Shown here piece after piece: positions 1-5,740 of a stretch of DNA of 6,809 nucleotides. A program made the translations under genes and the position numbers. How positions within the stretch are numbered: position 1 is the first letter of the stretch; each line of letters begins with the position of its first letter. This stretch comes from Candidatus Puniceispirillum sp. (lineage in GTDB: Bacteria; Pseudomonadota; Alphaproteobacteria; Puniceispirillales; Puniceispirillaceae), in assembly GCA_016778825.1 (NCBI GenBank), contig JADHOU010000085.1, positions 1-6,809 on the forward strand. The letters are read 5' to 3'. The notes beneath the pieces are model-generated. The model was not told the origin of the DNA. It saw only the letters and a list, made by a program, of their open reading frames with translations, and did not search any database.

Positions 1-26
1 CCGCTGCCAATCAGTAAAATATTCAT
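1..26 (-). CDS. purD: Phosphoribosylamine-glycine ligase, N-terminal fragment (5' end only)
   Basis: Only the first nine codons lie in the window; the gene runs off the left edge. Read on the minus strand from the ATG at 26-24, they give MNILLIGSG, the characteristic opening of PurD (GAR synthetase), whose N-terminal beta strand leads into a glycine-rich loop. PurD ligates glycine to phosphoribosylamine in cytoplasmic de novo purine synthesis. A Shine-Dalgarno-like AAAGGA lies seven bases upstream of the start, which supports a real start despite the short fragment. Divergent purD and xseA are, to my knowledge, a common pair in Alphaproteobacteria, which adds weight. The identification rests on very little sequence; another Rossmann-like protein opening similarly cannot be excluded. 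Confidence 0.72.
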
Positions 27-33
27 CGAACAA

Positions 34-39
34 TCCTTT
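34..39 (-). promoter_or_regulatory. Ribosome binding site of purD
   Basis: The minus strand reads AAAGGA here, seven bases before the purD ATG. It matters because it is the main independent support for a gene start so close to the window edge. Confidence 0.5.
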
Positions 40-43
40 GGTG

Positions 44-71
44 TTGCGGCGTGGCCAATATGGCATAAGAT
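44..71 (+). promoter_or_regulatory. Candidate xseA promoter, nearly leaderless
   Basis: TTGCGG (44-49) and TAAGAT (66-71) are separated by 16 bases and resemble a weak sigma-70 type -35/-10 pair. Transcription would start about 77-79, leaving almost no leader before the ATG at 81. That would fit the absence of a convincing Shine-Dalgarno sequence before xseA. This is a pattern match by eye in a 54-base gap shared with purD, so confidence is low. Confidence 0.2.
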
Positions 72-80
72 GGGTTCATC

Positions 81-1583
81 ATGGAAGAGGGCGATCAGCA
101 AAACAGCGGCGATAACGCGCCCTATTTGACAATTAGCGAACTCTCACGCGCCATAAAGACAACGGTCGAGACGGCTTTTGAGTTTGTGCGGGTTCGCGCC
201 GAAATTTCGCGACCCAATAAAGCGCCGTCCGGTCATCTTTATTTTACCTTAAAAGATGATCGTTCTACCCTTGCGGCTGTGTGCTGGAAAACCATGACAG
301 CCAATCTTGCGGTACAGCCTGAAGAAGGGCTTGAGGTTATCGCCACGGGTCGTCTGACCACCTTTGCCGGTCAGTCAAAATATCAGATCATTGTCAGCCA
401 GATCGAAATTGCTGGTGAAGGTGCATTGCTAAAACAGCTTGAAGATCGCCGCCGGATGCTGGCGGGTGAAGGCCTGTTTGATCAAGAGCGCAAAAAGAAA
501 ATTCCAAAAATGCCAACAACAATTGGCGTTGTCACAAGCCCGACAGGCGCGGTTATCCGCGATATTCTGCACCGGCTCCAAGACCGGTTCGGCGTTCATG
601 TGCTGGTTTGGGGAACGCTGGTTCAAGGGCGTGATGCGGCGGCGCAGGTTGCCGCTGCCATTCGCGGTTTTGACGCAATGCCCAAAAATGGCAGTCTGCC
701 GCGCCCAGATGTGTTGATCATCGCGCGGGGTGGCGGTGCATTGGAAGATTTATGGGCGTTTAACGAAGAAATCGTTGTGCGGGCAGTTGCCGAATGCCGT
801 ATTCCGGTGATTTCGGCAATCGGCCATGAAACCGATACAACCTTGATTGATTTTGCTGCTGATTTACGCGCCCCAACACCAACCGCGGCTGCCGAACTTG
901 CTGTTCCGGTTAAAACCGATCTTGCGGCCTATCTAAGCGAGGTGAATGCGCGTTTGATGCGGGCAACAGCGCGCAAGCTTGAAAATGCTGGCCAGCAAAC
1001 AGCGCTGGCGGCACGCGGCCTTGTTGACCCGGCAGATTTGATCCAGCGGCGGGCGCAAAGCCTCGATTATGCGCTTGGTGGGCTATTTCGTGGGCTTGAT
1101 CAATGGTTGTCGGCGCGTGCCTTACGGCTATCGGGTTTGGCTGGACGATTGCGGCCGCCCGAAACCAAACTTGCCGAAGCCGCTGGGCGTTTATCGCAGA
1201 TCGGCCAGCGTTTTGAGCAACATTTCGCCACCGGCCTCGCCAATCGTCAGCAAAGGCTCGATAATATTTCTAAATTGCTTGACGCGAATTCCTTTGAGCG
1301 CGTTCTTGATCGTGGCTTTGCGCTTGTCACTGATGCTGCTGGTGCACCCATCAAACGCGCAGCGGCAGCCTCCGATCAGGCGAATGTCATGATACGGTTT
1401 GCTGATGGCACGCGCAGGGCGGTTTTAGATGCCAGTGCCAGTGCCAGTGCCAGTGCCAGTGCCAGTGCCAGTGCCAGTGGTTTGGCGCTGCCGGTCAAGG
1501 CGATCTCAAATCTGGAGTCAAAACCAAAGCCAAAACCGGCACGAAAACCGGCAGATGATAACCGGCAGGACAAGCTTTTCTAG
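81..1583 (+). CDS. xseA: Exodeoxyribonuclease VII large subunit
   Basis: This is the catalytic large subunit of ExoVII, a cytoplasmic nuclease that degrades single-stranded DNA from both ends into oligonucleotides and acts with several copies of XseB, which is not in this window. The 500-residue product has an N-terminal OB fold (about residues 15-110, including YFTLKDDRSTLAAVCW). The catalytic region carries the family signatures VTSPTGAVIRDIL (151-163), ARGGGALEDLWAFNEE (215-230), AIGHETD (246-252) and DLRAPTPTAAAEL (261-273). A helical region (about 275-400) follows, the part that binds XseB in the family. The tail contains eight Ala-Ser dipeptides (451-466), then a Lys/Pro-rich stretch and a terminal DKLF; a basic tail ending in Leu-Phe is usual in the alphaproteobacterial forms I know. 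It is longer than the E. coli protein (about 456 residues), mostly because of this tail. ATG 81 is the natural start, though no clear ribosome binding site precedes it. Confidence 0.97.
   Translation: MEEGDQQNSGDNAPYLTISELSRAIKTTVETAFEFVRVRAEISRPNKAPSGHLYFTLKDDRSTLAAVCWKTMTANLAVQPEEGLEVIATGRLTTFAGQSKYQIIVSQIEIAGEGALLKQLEDRRRMLAGEGLFDQERKKKIPKMPTTIGVVTSPTGAVIRDILHRLQDRFGVHVLVWGTLVQGRDAAAQVAAAIRGFDAMPKNGSLPRPDVLIIARGGGALEDLWAFNEEIVVRAVAECRIPVISAIGHETDTTLIDFAADLRAPTPTAAAELAVPVKTDLAAYLSEVNARLMRATARKLENAGQQTALAARGLVDPADLIQRRAQSLDYALGGLFRGLDQWLSARALRLSGLAGRLRPPETKLAEAAGRLSQIGQRFEQHFATGLANRQQRLDNISKLLDANSFERVLDRGFALVTDAAGAPIKRAAAASDQANVMIRFADGTRRAVLDASASASASASASASASGLALPVKAISNLESKPKPKPARKPADDNRQDKLF
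1431..1478 (+). repeat. Perfect hexanucleotide tandem repeat (GCCAGT)8 inside xseA
   Basis: Eight uninterrupted identical copies of GCCAGT occur in frame and encode Ala-Ser eight times (XseA residues 451-466). The repeat sits after the last conserved XseA segment and before the Lys/Pro-rich tail. Gain or loss of a unit changes the protein by two residues without shifting frame. The identical codon pair throughout indicates recent expansion by slippage rather than selection on the amino acids alone. Confidence 0.97.
1535..1567 (+). repeat. Three spaced direct copies of ACCGGCA in the xseA tail
   Basis: ACCGGCA occurs at 1535-1541, 1547-1553 and 1561-1567. The first two copies are part of the longer AAAACCGGCA and encode Lys-Pro-Ala; the third encodes Asn-Arg-Gln in another frame. 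This is low-complexity coding sequence in the basic tail. It may reflect local duplication, or simply codon use for a Lys/Pro-rich segment. Confidence 0.4.
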
Positions 1584-1587
1584 CTAG
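1580..1587. other. Shared palindrome CTAGCTAG holding both convergent stop codons
   Basis: The TAG stop of xseA (1581-1583) directly abuts the TAG stop of the minus-strand acyltransferase gene (1584-1586 read in reverse), so the two genes converge with no intergenic base. The eight-base palindrome covers both stops. There is no room for an intergenic terminator, so each transcript must end inside, or run antisense to, the opposite gene. Confidence 0.85.
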
Positions 1588-2480
1588 ATTTTTTTCCCCC
1601 AGCGGCGATGCGGCCAGAACCATTGATCGGGGGCGATGCGAATCCAGCTTTCGATTTCGTGGTTAATTTCGTTAGCCAAGGCCAGAACCGCCGCATCATC
1701 TGCCGTGTCGGGCAAGGTAATTGGTGGTGAAATCGCCACCCTAAACCGGCAAGCACCAAGCCGTTCGGTTCGCATGTAAAATAGCGGCACCTGTTTTTTA
1801 ATGGCGATTTTAATATGGCTGATCGAGGTGCGGGCGGGATGCCCGAAAAAGGGAACCCAAATGCCTTCACGAAGCTGTTGATCGACAAGAAGGCACATCA
1901 CCTGCCCTTTGCGAAGCGCGCTGACCATGCCAAGCGCGGCCTCACGGCCTTTGCGGTAAATATCGCCGCCATAGGTTTCTTGGCGTCGATGCAAAAGACC
2001 CGACAAAAGCGGATTATTCAACGGCCGGTAAATCGCCGCCACTTTTTTGCCGGTTGTCAAAGCGGCAAAGGGGCCAAATTCCCAATTGCCGATATGCGCA
2101 CCAATCAAAAAACCGCCACGATCAAGTGTCTTTAGATGCTCAAGCCCGACAAATTCAACCCAGCCCTTATCAACAATTGAATTGATATGCGGATATTCAC
2201 CAATGACCCGTCCGAGATTAAGCCACATTGCGCGTAAAATCCGGTCTTTTTCAGCATCATCAAGATCTGGCATGGCATGGTTGAGATTGCGAAGCGCGCG
2301 GCGATGCCATGGCGTCAATGGTGCCGCAATCCCCAAAAGCCCACCCATTGCGGCGCTGGCAAAGCGCACGGGCAGCAACCGGGCAAAATAGAAAAGGCCA
2401 AAGCCAAACAATGCTTCAAGCGGCCAGCGAATGATTTGCCGAAACCATTTTTGTAAAATTTGACCAGCCGAAAGTGCCAT
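1584..2480 (-). CDS. lpxL: Lipid A biosynthesis late acyltransferase, LpxL/HtrB family
   Basis: This membrane-associated acyltransferase (LPLAT superfamily) transfers an acyl chain from acyl-ACP onto a hydroxyacyl chain of Kdo-lipid IVA at the inner face of the cytoplasmic membrane. The 298-residue product is of usual family length. It has an N-terminal hydrophobic anchor (about residues 20-55) and the catalytic HX4E motif AHIGNWE with H129 and E134. Further features are a YRPLNNPLL segment (151-159), LLVDQQ (197-202) and the C-terminal QWFWPHRRW (286-294), a hallmark of LpxL/LpxM/LpxP. It is the last gene of the operon, five bases after the lpxK stop, with an AAGGAG ribosome site inside the end of lpxK. 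Acyl chain and position cannot be read from sequence; LpxL is favoured over LpxM because it is the only member of this family here. The final codons include a run of seven A on the coding strand. Confidence 0.93.
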   Translation of the reverse strand: MALSAGQILQKWFRQIIRWPLEALFGFGLFYFARLLPVRFASAAMGGLLGIAAPLTPWHRRALRNLNHAMPDLDDAEKDRILRAMWLNLGRVIGEYPHINSIVDKGWVEFVGLEHLKTLDRGGFLIGAHIGNWEFGPFAALTTGKKVAAIYRPLNNPLLSGLLHRRQETYGGDIYRKGREAALGMVSALRKGQVMCLLVDQQLREGIWVPFFGHPARTSISHIKIAIKKQVPLFYMRTERLGACRFRVAISPPITLPDTADDAAVLALANEINHEIESWIRIAPDQWFWPHRRWGKKI

Positions 2481-2485
2481 TTTGG

Positions 2486-3475
2486 TCAGGCTCCTTTTTC
2501 GGCGATGGTTGCAATGATGGCGTCCACGAGCGCATCCGCCGCGTCAAGATCAAGCGATACCGGCAAAAACCCAATCCGTTCCCTCCACTCGGCAGGCAGG
2601 CGAACCCAGTCTTTTTTTGTGGTGACAAGCGCGGCCCCAAGGCGGGCTGCATCTTCTTGCAGCCTGACCAAATCGGCCTCGCTATAGGGGTGGTGATCGG
2701 CAAATGCCAAGCTGCGAACAAGATTTGCCCCTGCCGCCTTCAAGCTGGTAAAAAACCGGTTTGGGCGGCCAATACCGGCAAAACCCATCACCGGATGGCC
2801 GTCAAGCGCGTCGATAATGCTTTTATCAGCCGTTAGATGGCCCGCAAAGACAGGCATATGGGGCTGTAGCTTTGATATGATATTGGTTTCATCATTACCA
2901 TTGATTATGGCCGCATGAATGGTTTTGATACCGCTTTGCAAGCCAATGCGAAGCGGGCCTGCAGGGATCAGCCAGCCATTGCCAATGCCAACATTGCCAT
3001 CAAACACACCAATGGCAAAATCTTTGGCGATATAGGGATGCTGCAAACCATCATCCATTAAAATTACATCATGATTGCCATTAGCCGCGATCATTGCGGC
3101 TCCGGAAACCCGATCACGCGCCACCAAAACATCACGGCTTTCGCTAAGCATTAACGCCTCATCACCAACCTCATTTGCGTGGTGAAGACTGGGATCAACC
3201 CATAAAGGCCGCTTTGCCGTTCCGCCATAGCCGCGAATTAAAATCGCCGGCTTGTGACCGTGGGCTTGCAATTGGTCATATAAAAACGAGGTCACTGGCG
3301 TTTTGCCAGTGCCGCCAGCGCTAAGATTGCCAATACAGATGATTGGTAATGACGCCTTTGTTTCATGCGCCAGCGCATTGCGAATGACTGTTGCGCCTGC
3401 CCACAGGCCTGCAAATGGCAGCAGCAGCACGGCCAGTAATCCTCGGTTTGACCAGAAATCAGGCGTTTTTATCAT
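2486..3475 (-). CDS. lpxK: Tetraacyldisaccharide 4'-kinase
   Basis: LpxK phosphorylates the 4' position of disaccharide-1-phosphate using ATP, forming lipid IVA at the inner face of the inner membrane. The 329-residue product is of usual size. It opens with the family-typical TPDFW segment and a hydrophobic membrane-associating stretch (about 12-33). The P-loop is SAGGTGKTP (52-60, with K58 and T59). RGYGG (81-85), VGDEALML (103-110; its Asp is the catalytic position of the family), DDGLQH (141-146) and DHHPYSEADL (260-269) follow in the expected order. The start is supported by the conserved N terminus, although the upstream bases (AAACGAAACC) hold no clear Shine-Dalgarno sequence. The gene lies 13 bases after waaA, so translation may depend on the upstream ribosome. 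No key residue appears to be missing. Confidence 0.97.
   Translation of the reverse strand: MIKTPDFWSNRGLLAVLLLPFAGLWAGATVIRNALAHETKASLPIICIGNLSAGGTGKTPVTSFLYDQLQAHGHKPAILIRGYGGTAKRPLWVDPSLHHANEVGDEALMLSESRDVLVARDRVSGAAMIAANGNHDVILMDDGLQHPYIAKDFAIGVFDGNVGIGNGWLIPAGPLRIGLQSGIKTIHAAIINGNDETNIISKLQPHMPVFAGHLTADKSIIDALDGHPVMGFAGIGRPNRFFTSLKAAGANLVRSLAFADHHPYSEADLVRLQEDAARLGAALVTTKKDWVRLPAEWRERIGFLPVSLDLDAADALVDAIIATIAEKGA
2491..2496 (-). promoter_or_regulatory. Ribosome binding site of the LpxL-type gene, inside lpxK
   Basis: The minus strand reads AAGGAG here, ten bases before the acyltransferase ATG. It overlaps the last codons of lpxK (Lys-Gly-Ala), so the two genes are likely translationally coupled. 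It fixes the start at 2480. Confidence 0.65.
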
Positions 3476-3488
3476 GGTTTCGTTTTGA

Positions 3489-4790
3489 TCATCTGTTGGT
3501 CTTGACTGGTTGCTTCATTGTTTCTAGCACAATTTTTCGCGCGGCAATGTGAGAGCGTTCATTTGCAGCCGTCGCATAGGCTTTTGCCGCGCTGGCAATG
3601 CGGCGGCGTGCTGGCTTGTCACTTGCAATGGCGATCACCAGCTTGGCAAGCTTTTGACCGGTTATTGTAGCATCAAGCCCATCATCAGTTTCTGCCACAT
3701 CAAACACAACCCCCACATTGCGAAGGCCGGCAAATTCGGCGCTGTTTTTGAAAATATGCGGGCCGGTGATGATCGGCAAGCCAAAAGCCGCTGGCTCAAG
3801 CGGGTTATGCCCGCCTTTTGGCATGAAGGAACCGCCAAGAATAACCAGATCGGCAAGGCTGAACAGGCTGCCCATCTCGCCAAAGCTGTCCATAATGTAA
3901 AGGTTATGATCCTTGGATGGAAATTGGCCAAGGCTTCGTTGTGGTGCGCCGCCGCATGCTGCGGCAATCTGATTGCCCCGATCGGGATGGCGCGGCGCAA
4001 TGATTGTCAGCCAGTTTTCGCCAAGGGCATTGGCAGCGGCAATCATGCTTGCATCTTCGCCATCATGCGTTGAGGCGGCAAGCAAAATTTGCCGTTTGCC
4101 AATGGCTGTTTTCATGTTTTGGCAAAGGGCGGGGTTGGCATCTGCCATCGTGGCAAGTTTGAGTGATCCTAAAGCGGTGATAATCTCGGCTGGCGTACCA
4201 AGGCGTTGAAATTGCGCTGCCTGCGCATCATTAACGGCCAACACCATTTGCGGTGCCGCAAAAACCGCTTTTGCCATTGCTGCCTGTTTCGTCCAGCGAT
4301 GAAAGGCGGCGCTGGATAATTGGGATGAGGCAAAAATGACCGGAATTGCCTTGGCTGCGGTTTTCGATATCAAATTGGGCCAGAAATCGGATTCCATGAA
4401 AATGGCCAATGTGGGGTGTGTGTGCTGCAAAAATTGATCTACAAAATGCGGGTGATCAAGCGGCTGAAACGCATGCGATAGCGCCATGCCTTTGGCGCTT
4501 TCCCGTTCAACCATCGCCGCAGCGCTAACCGTATTGGTGGTGATCAGAAATCTGGCCTTTGGCATGATGCTGGCAAGCGCTTTGGCAAGGCCGATGGCGG
4601 CAACGGTTTCGCCAACACTGACCGCATGAATCCAGATTGCACCTTTTGTCTTTTGATCAAGCTTGGGCTGGCCAAACCGGTCATCAAGGCGGCTGGGAAT
4701 TTCCTTGCCGCGCCATGCACGCAAACGCAAAATCAACGGGATAAATGGGCGCAGCAAATGCCAAATCAGATTATATAAGCCAAAGGTCAT
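3489..4790 (-). CDS. waaA: 3-deoxy-D-manno-octulosonic acid (Kdo) transferase
   Basis: WaaA (KdtA, glycosyltransferase family 30) transfers Kdo from CMP-Kdo to lipid IVA on the cytoplasmic side of the inner membrane. The 433-residue product matches the family. It has an N-terminal hydrophobic anchor (about 4-22), then RGKEIPSRLDDRFG (27-40) and IHAVSVGE (54-61), whose Glu61 is the conserved catalytic acid/base position. FITTNT-like LITTNT (82-87), MESDFWPN (132-139) and the ASSQLS segment (154-159) follow. The C-terminal nucleotide-sugar domain has APRHPDR (265-271), GEMGSLFSLAD (304-314) and GGSFMPKGGHNPLEPAAFG (319-337). The start codon overlaps the stop of the upstream DUF374 gene in an ATGA arrangement, which indicates translational coupling. 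Whether it adds one, two or more Kdo residues cannot be told from sequence. Confidence 0.97.
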   Translation of the reverse strand: MTFGLYNLIWHLLRPFIPLILRLRAWRGKEIPSRLDDRFGQPKLDQKTKGAIWIHAVSVGETVAAIGLAKALASIMPKARFLITTNTVSAAAMVERESAKGMALSHAFQPLDHPHFVDQFLQHTHPTLAIFMESDFWPNLISKTAAKAIPVIFASSQLSSAAFHRWTKQAAMAKAVFAAPQMVLAVNDAQAAQFQRLGTPAEIITALGSLKLATMADANPALCQNMKTAIGKRQILLAASTHDGEDASMIAAANALGENWLTIIAPRHPDRGNQIAAACGGAPQRSLGQFPSKDHNLYIMDSFGEMGSLFSLADLVILGGSFMPKGGHNPLEPAAFGLPIITGPHIFKNSAEFAGLRNVGVVFDVAETDDGLDATITGQKLAKLVIAIASDKPARRRIASAAKAYATAANERSHIAARKIVLETMKQPVKTNR

Positions 4791-5461
4791 TGTGGCGGCT
4801 CGTTAAAAAGCCGGTCAACGGCATCAGCCTGTGCATTAAGCGCGTCTTCAAGCTGTTGACGGGCGGTTTCGAGCTGGTCTTTTGGAATATCATCAAGATA
4901 GATCGGATCACCAATGATAAACCGGCCACGGGCAAAAGGTTTGGGAATGATCAGCCGATCCCAACCGGTGGCGCGCCAGTAACGGTCAACTGACCAGCAC
5001 ATTGGCACAATCGGTTTTCCGGCCATTTGAGCAATTGCAACAGGCCCAAGTGCCGATTTGCGGGCTGGGCCGCGCGGCCCATCAGGCGTGATGGCAACAG
5101 ATTCGCCAAGATCAAGAACGCGTTTTAACCCGCGCAACCCCGACAACGGATTGCGGTTTGAACTGCCCCAAACCGTCTTCACTCCGAAACAGCCAATCGC
5201 ATGAGACATCATGCGGCCATCAGGATGCGGTGATTGCAGTGCGTGAAGCGCATAGGCCGATGGCCAAAGCCACGGCATGGCCATCACCCGTTCATGCCAG
5301 AAAACCATGATAATGCCATTCTGGCTGGCCATGAATTGATCGGATTTTTCCTGATCAACAGTCCGCCAGCGAACGGTAACCATCAAAAGCGCGATGATGC
5401 TGCCAATTGTCCAGCCAACAAGGGCATTGCCAAATGGCGATCGTATCAATTTTTTTATCAT
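4787..5461 (-). CDS. DUF374 lysophospholipid acyltransferase-family protein, LpxJ-like candidate
   Basis: This 224-residue protein belongs to the DUF374 branch of the LPLAT superfamily. It has an N-terminal hydrophobic segment (about 10-30), MVFWHERVM (52-60), SPHPDGRMM (77-85), VWGSSNRNP (97-105), the family signature TPDGPRGPARK (125-135) and MAGKPIVP (146-153). Some DUF374 proteins of Campylobacterota (LpxJ) are known Kdo-dependent late lipid A acyltransferases. Being first in an operon with waaA, lpxK and an LpxL-type gene makes a lipid A acylation role plausible here, but that is inference from context. The classical HX4D/E motif is not intact: H56 is followed five residues later by Ala. 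The start is taken at the ATG at 5461 because the basic N terminus and membrane segment look complete; the upstream bases give no strong Shine-Dalgarno sequence. Its stop overlaps the waaA start by four bases. Confidence 0.88.
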   Translation of the reverse strand: MIKKLIRSPFGNALVGWTIGSIIALLMVTVRWRTVDQEKSDQFMASQNGIIMVFWHERVMAMPWLWPSAYALHALQSPHPDGRMMSHAIGCFGVKTVWGSSNRNPLSGLRGLKRVLDLGESVAITPDGPRGPARKSALGPVAIAQMAGKPIVPMCWSVDRYWRATGWDRLIIPKPFARGRFIIGDPIYLDDIPKDQLETARQQLEDALNAQADAVDRLFNEPPQ

Positions 5462-5486
5462 GCGCCCGAAACTGCGTTGGAGTTAA

Positions 5487-5515
5487 ATTATCTGCGCCCA
5501 AACCCTAGCATGTAA
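5487..5515 (-). promoter_or_regulatory. Candidate promoter of the lipid A operon
   Basis: On the minus strand, GATAAT (5492-5487) is a five-of-six match to a sigma-70 -10 box. It is preceded by a 17-base spacer and a poor -35 element, TTACAT (5515-5510). The implied start is near 5480, giving a leader of about 20 bases before the DUF374 ATG. Position fits the first gene of the operon, but the -35 is weak and the call is by eye. Confidence 0.3.
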
Positions 5516-5540
5516 TAAGGTAATTTCGGAATGGGCAGAT

Positions 5541-5582
5541 GCAAAAATAGCTGATCAATTATGCATTGACGCGCTTTTTTGC
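5541..5582. repeat. AT-rich imperfect inverted repeat between divergent genes
   Basis: The outer arms GCAAAAA-T-AGC (5541-5551) and GCTTTTTTGC (5573-5582) pair with one bulged T. Nested inside, TCAAT (5555-5559) and ATTGA (5565-5569) pair around a five-base loop, with three unpaired bases on each side between the two stems. The element lies between the candidate promoter of the lipid A operon and those of the exporter gene. It could be an operator for a dimeric regulator, a bent AT-rich site or a hairpin; a chance arrangement in AT-rich DNA is also possible. Confidence 0.45.
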
Positions 5583-5699
5583 AAATATGCCAGCCAAACT
5601 GCTATCAATGCTTTTGGATTGGTTGGCAAATTGCTACAGTTGGGTGGCGGTGAATGTGCCATGTCGCCGTCATGGCCAGATGCAAACGGGCATTGGTCA

Positions 5700-5728
5700 T
5701 TGAAATAGATATCGGCCTTTATTTTGAT
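5700..5728 (+). promoter_or_regulatory. Candidate promoter region of the msbA-like gene (two alternatives)
   Basis: TTGAAA (5700-5705) and TTTGAT (5723-5728) are 17 bases apart and match a sigma-70 promoter at five and four positions. The implied start at about 5735 would leave the ribosome site at 5729-5732 out of the mRNA, which argues against it. The alternative is an extended -10, TGCTACAGT, at 5632-5640 with a poor -35, TTGGAT, at 5614-5619 (15-base spacer). That would leave a leader of about 95 bases. Neither is convincing alone. Confidence 0.2.
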
Positions 5729-5732
5729 AGGA
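5729..5732 (+). promoter_or_regulatory. Ribosome binding site deciding the TTG start of msbA
   Basis: AGGA lies eight bases before the TTG at 5741. In-frame ATG codons further upstream (5654, 5672) have no comparable site, and starting there would add about 23-29 residues unlike an ABC exporter N terminus. This favours the TTG start. Confidence 0.5.
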
Positions 5733-5740
5733 TTGTCGGC

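Noticed and set aside
1431..1478. CRISPR-like or regulatory repeat array
   Set aside because: The units are six bases, contiguous and in frame with a protein; there are no spacers and no palindromic repeat units.
1376..1573. Minus-strand reading frame with an Ala-Leu repeat opposite the xseA tail
   Set aside because: It is the antisense reading of the GCCAGT repeat and lies wholly within conserved xseA. It has no ribosome site or family resemblance.
1588..1600. T-rich run after the xseA stop as an intrinsic terminator
   Set aside because: The run follows only a four-base stem candidate (AGCT with a TTTCT loop) and lies in the last codons of the opposite gene, so it is not a credible hairpin terminator.
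1815..2391. Plus-strand frames opposite the LpxL-type gene
   Set aside because: They overlap strongly conserved acyltransferase motifs on the minus strand and read as low-quality, Arg/Ser/Pro-rich shadow proteins.
5234..5515. Plus-strand frame spanning the start of the DUF374 gene and the intergenic region
   Set aside because: Mostly antisense to the DUF374 coding sequence; no recognisable domain and no good start signals.
5462..5740. A hidden small gene or structured RNA in the divergent intergenic region
   Set aside because: I saw no frame with a convincing start and ribosome site other than the upstream extension of the exporter frame, and no recognisable riboswitch or tRNA-like fold beyond the inverted repeat listed.
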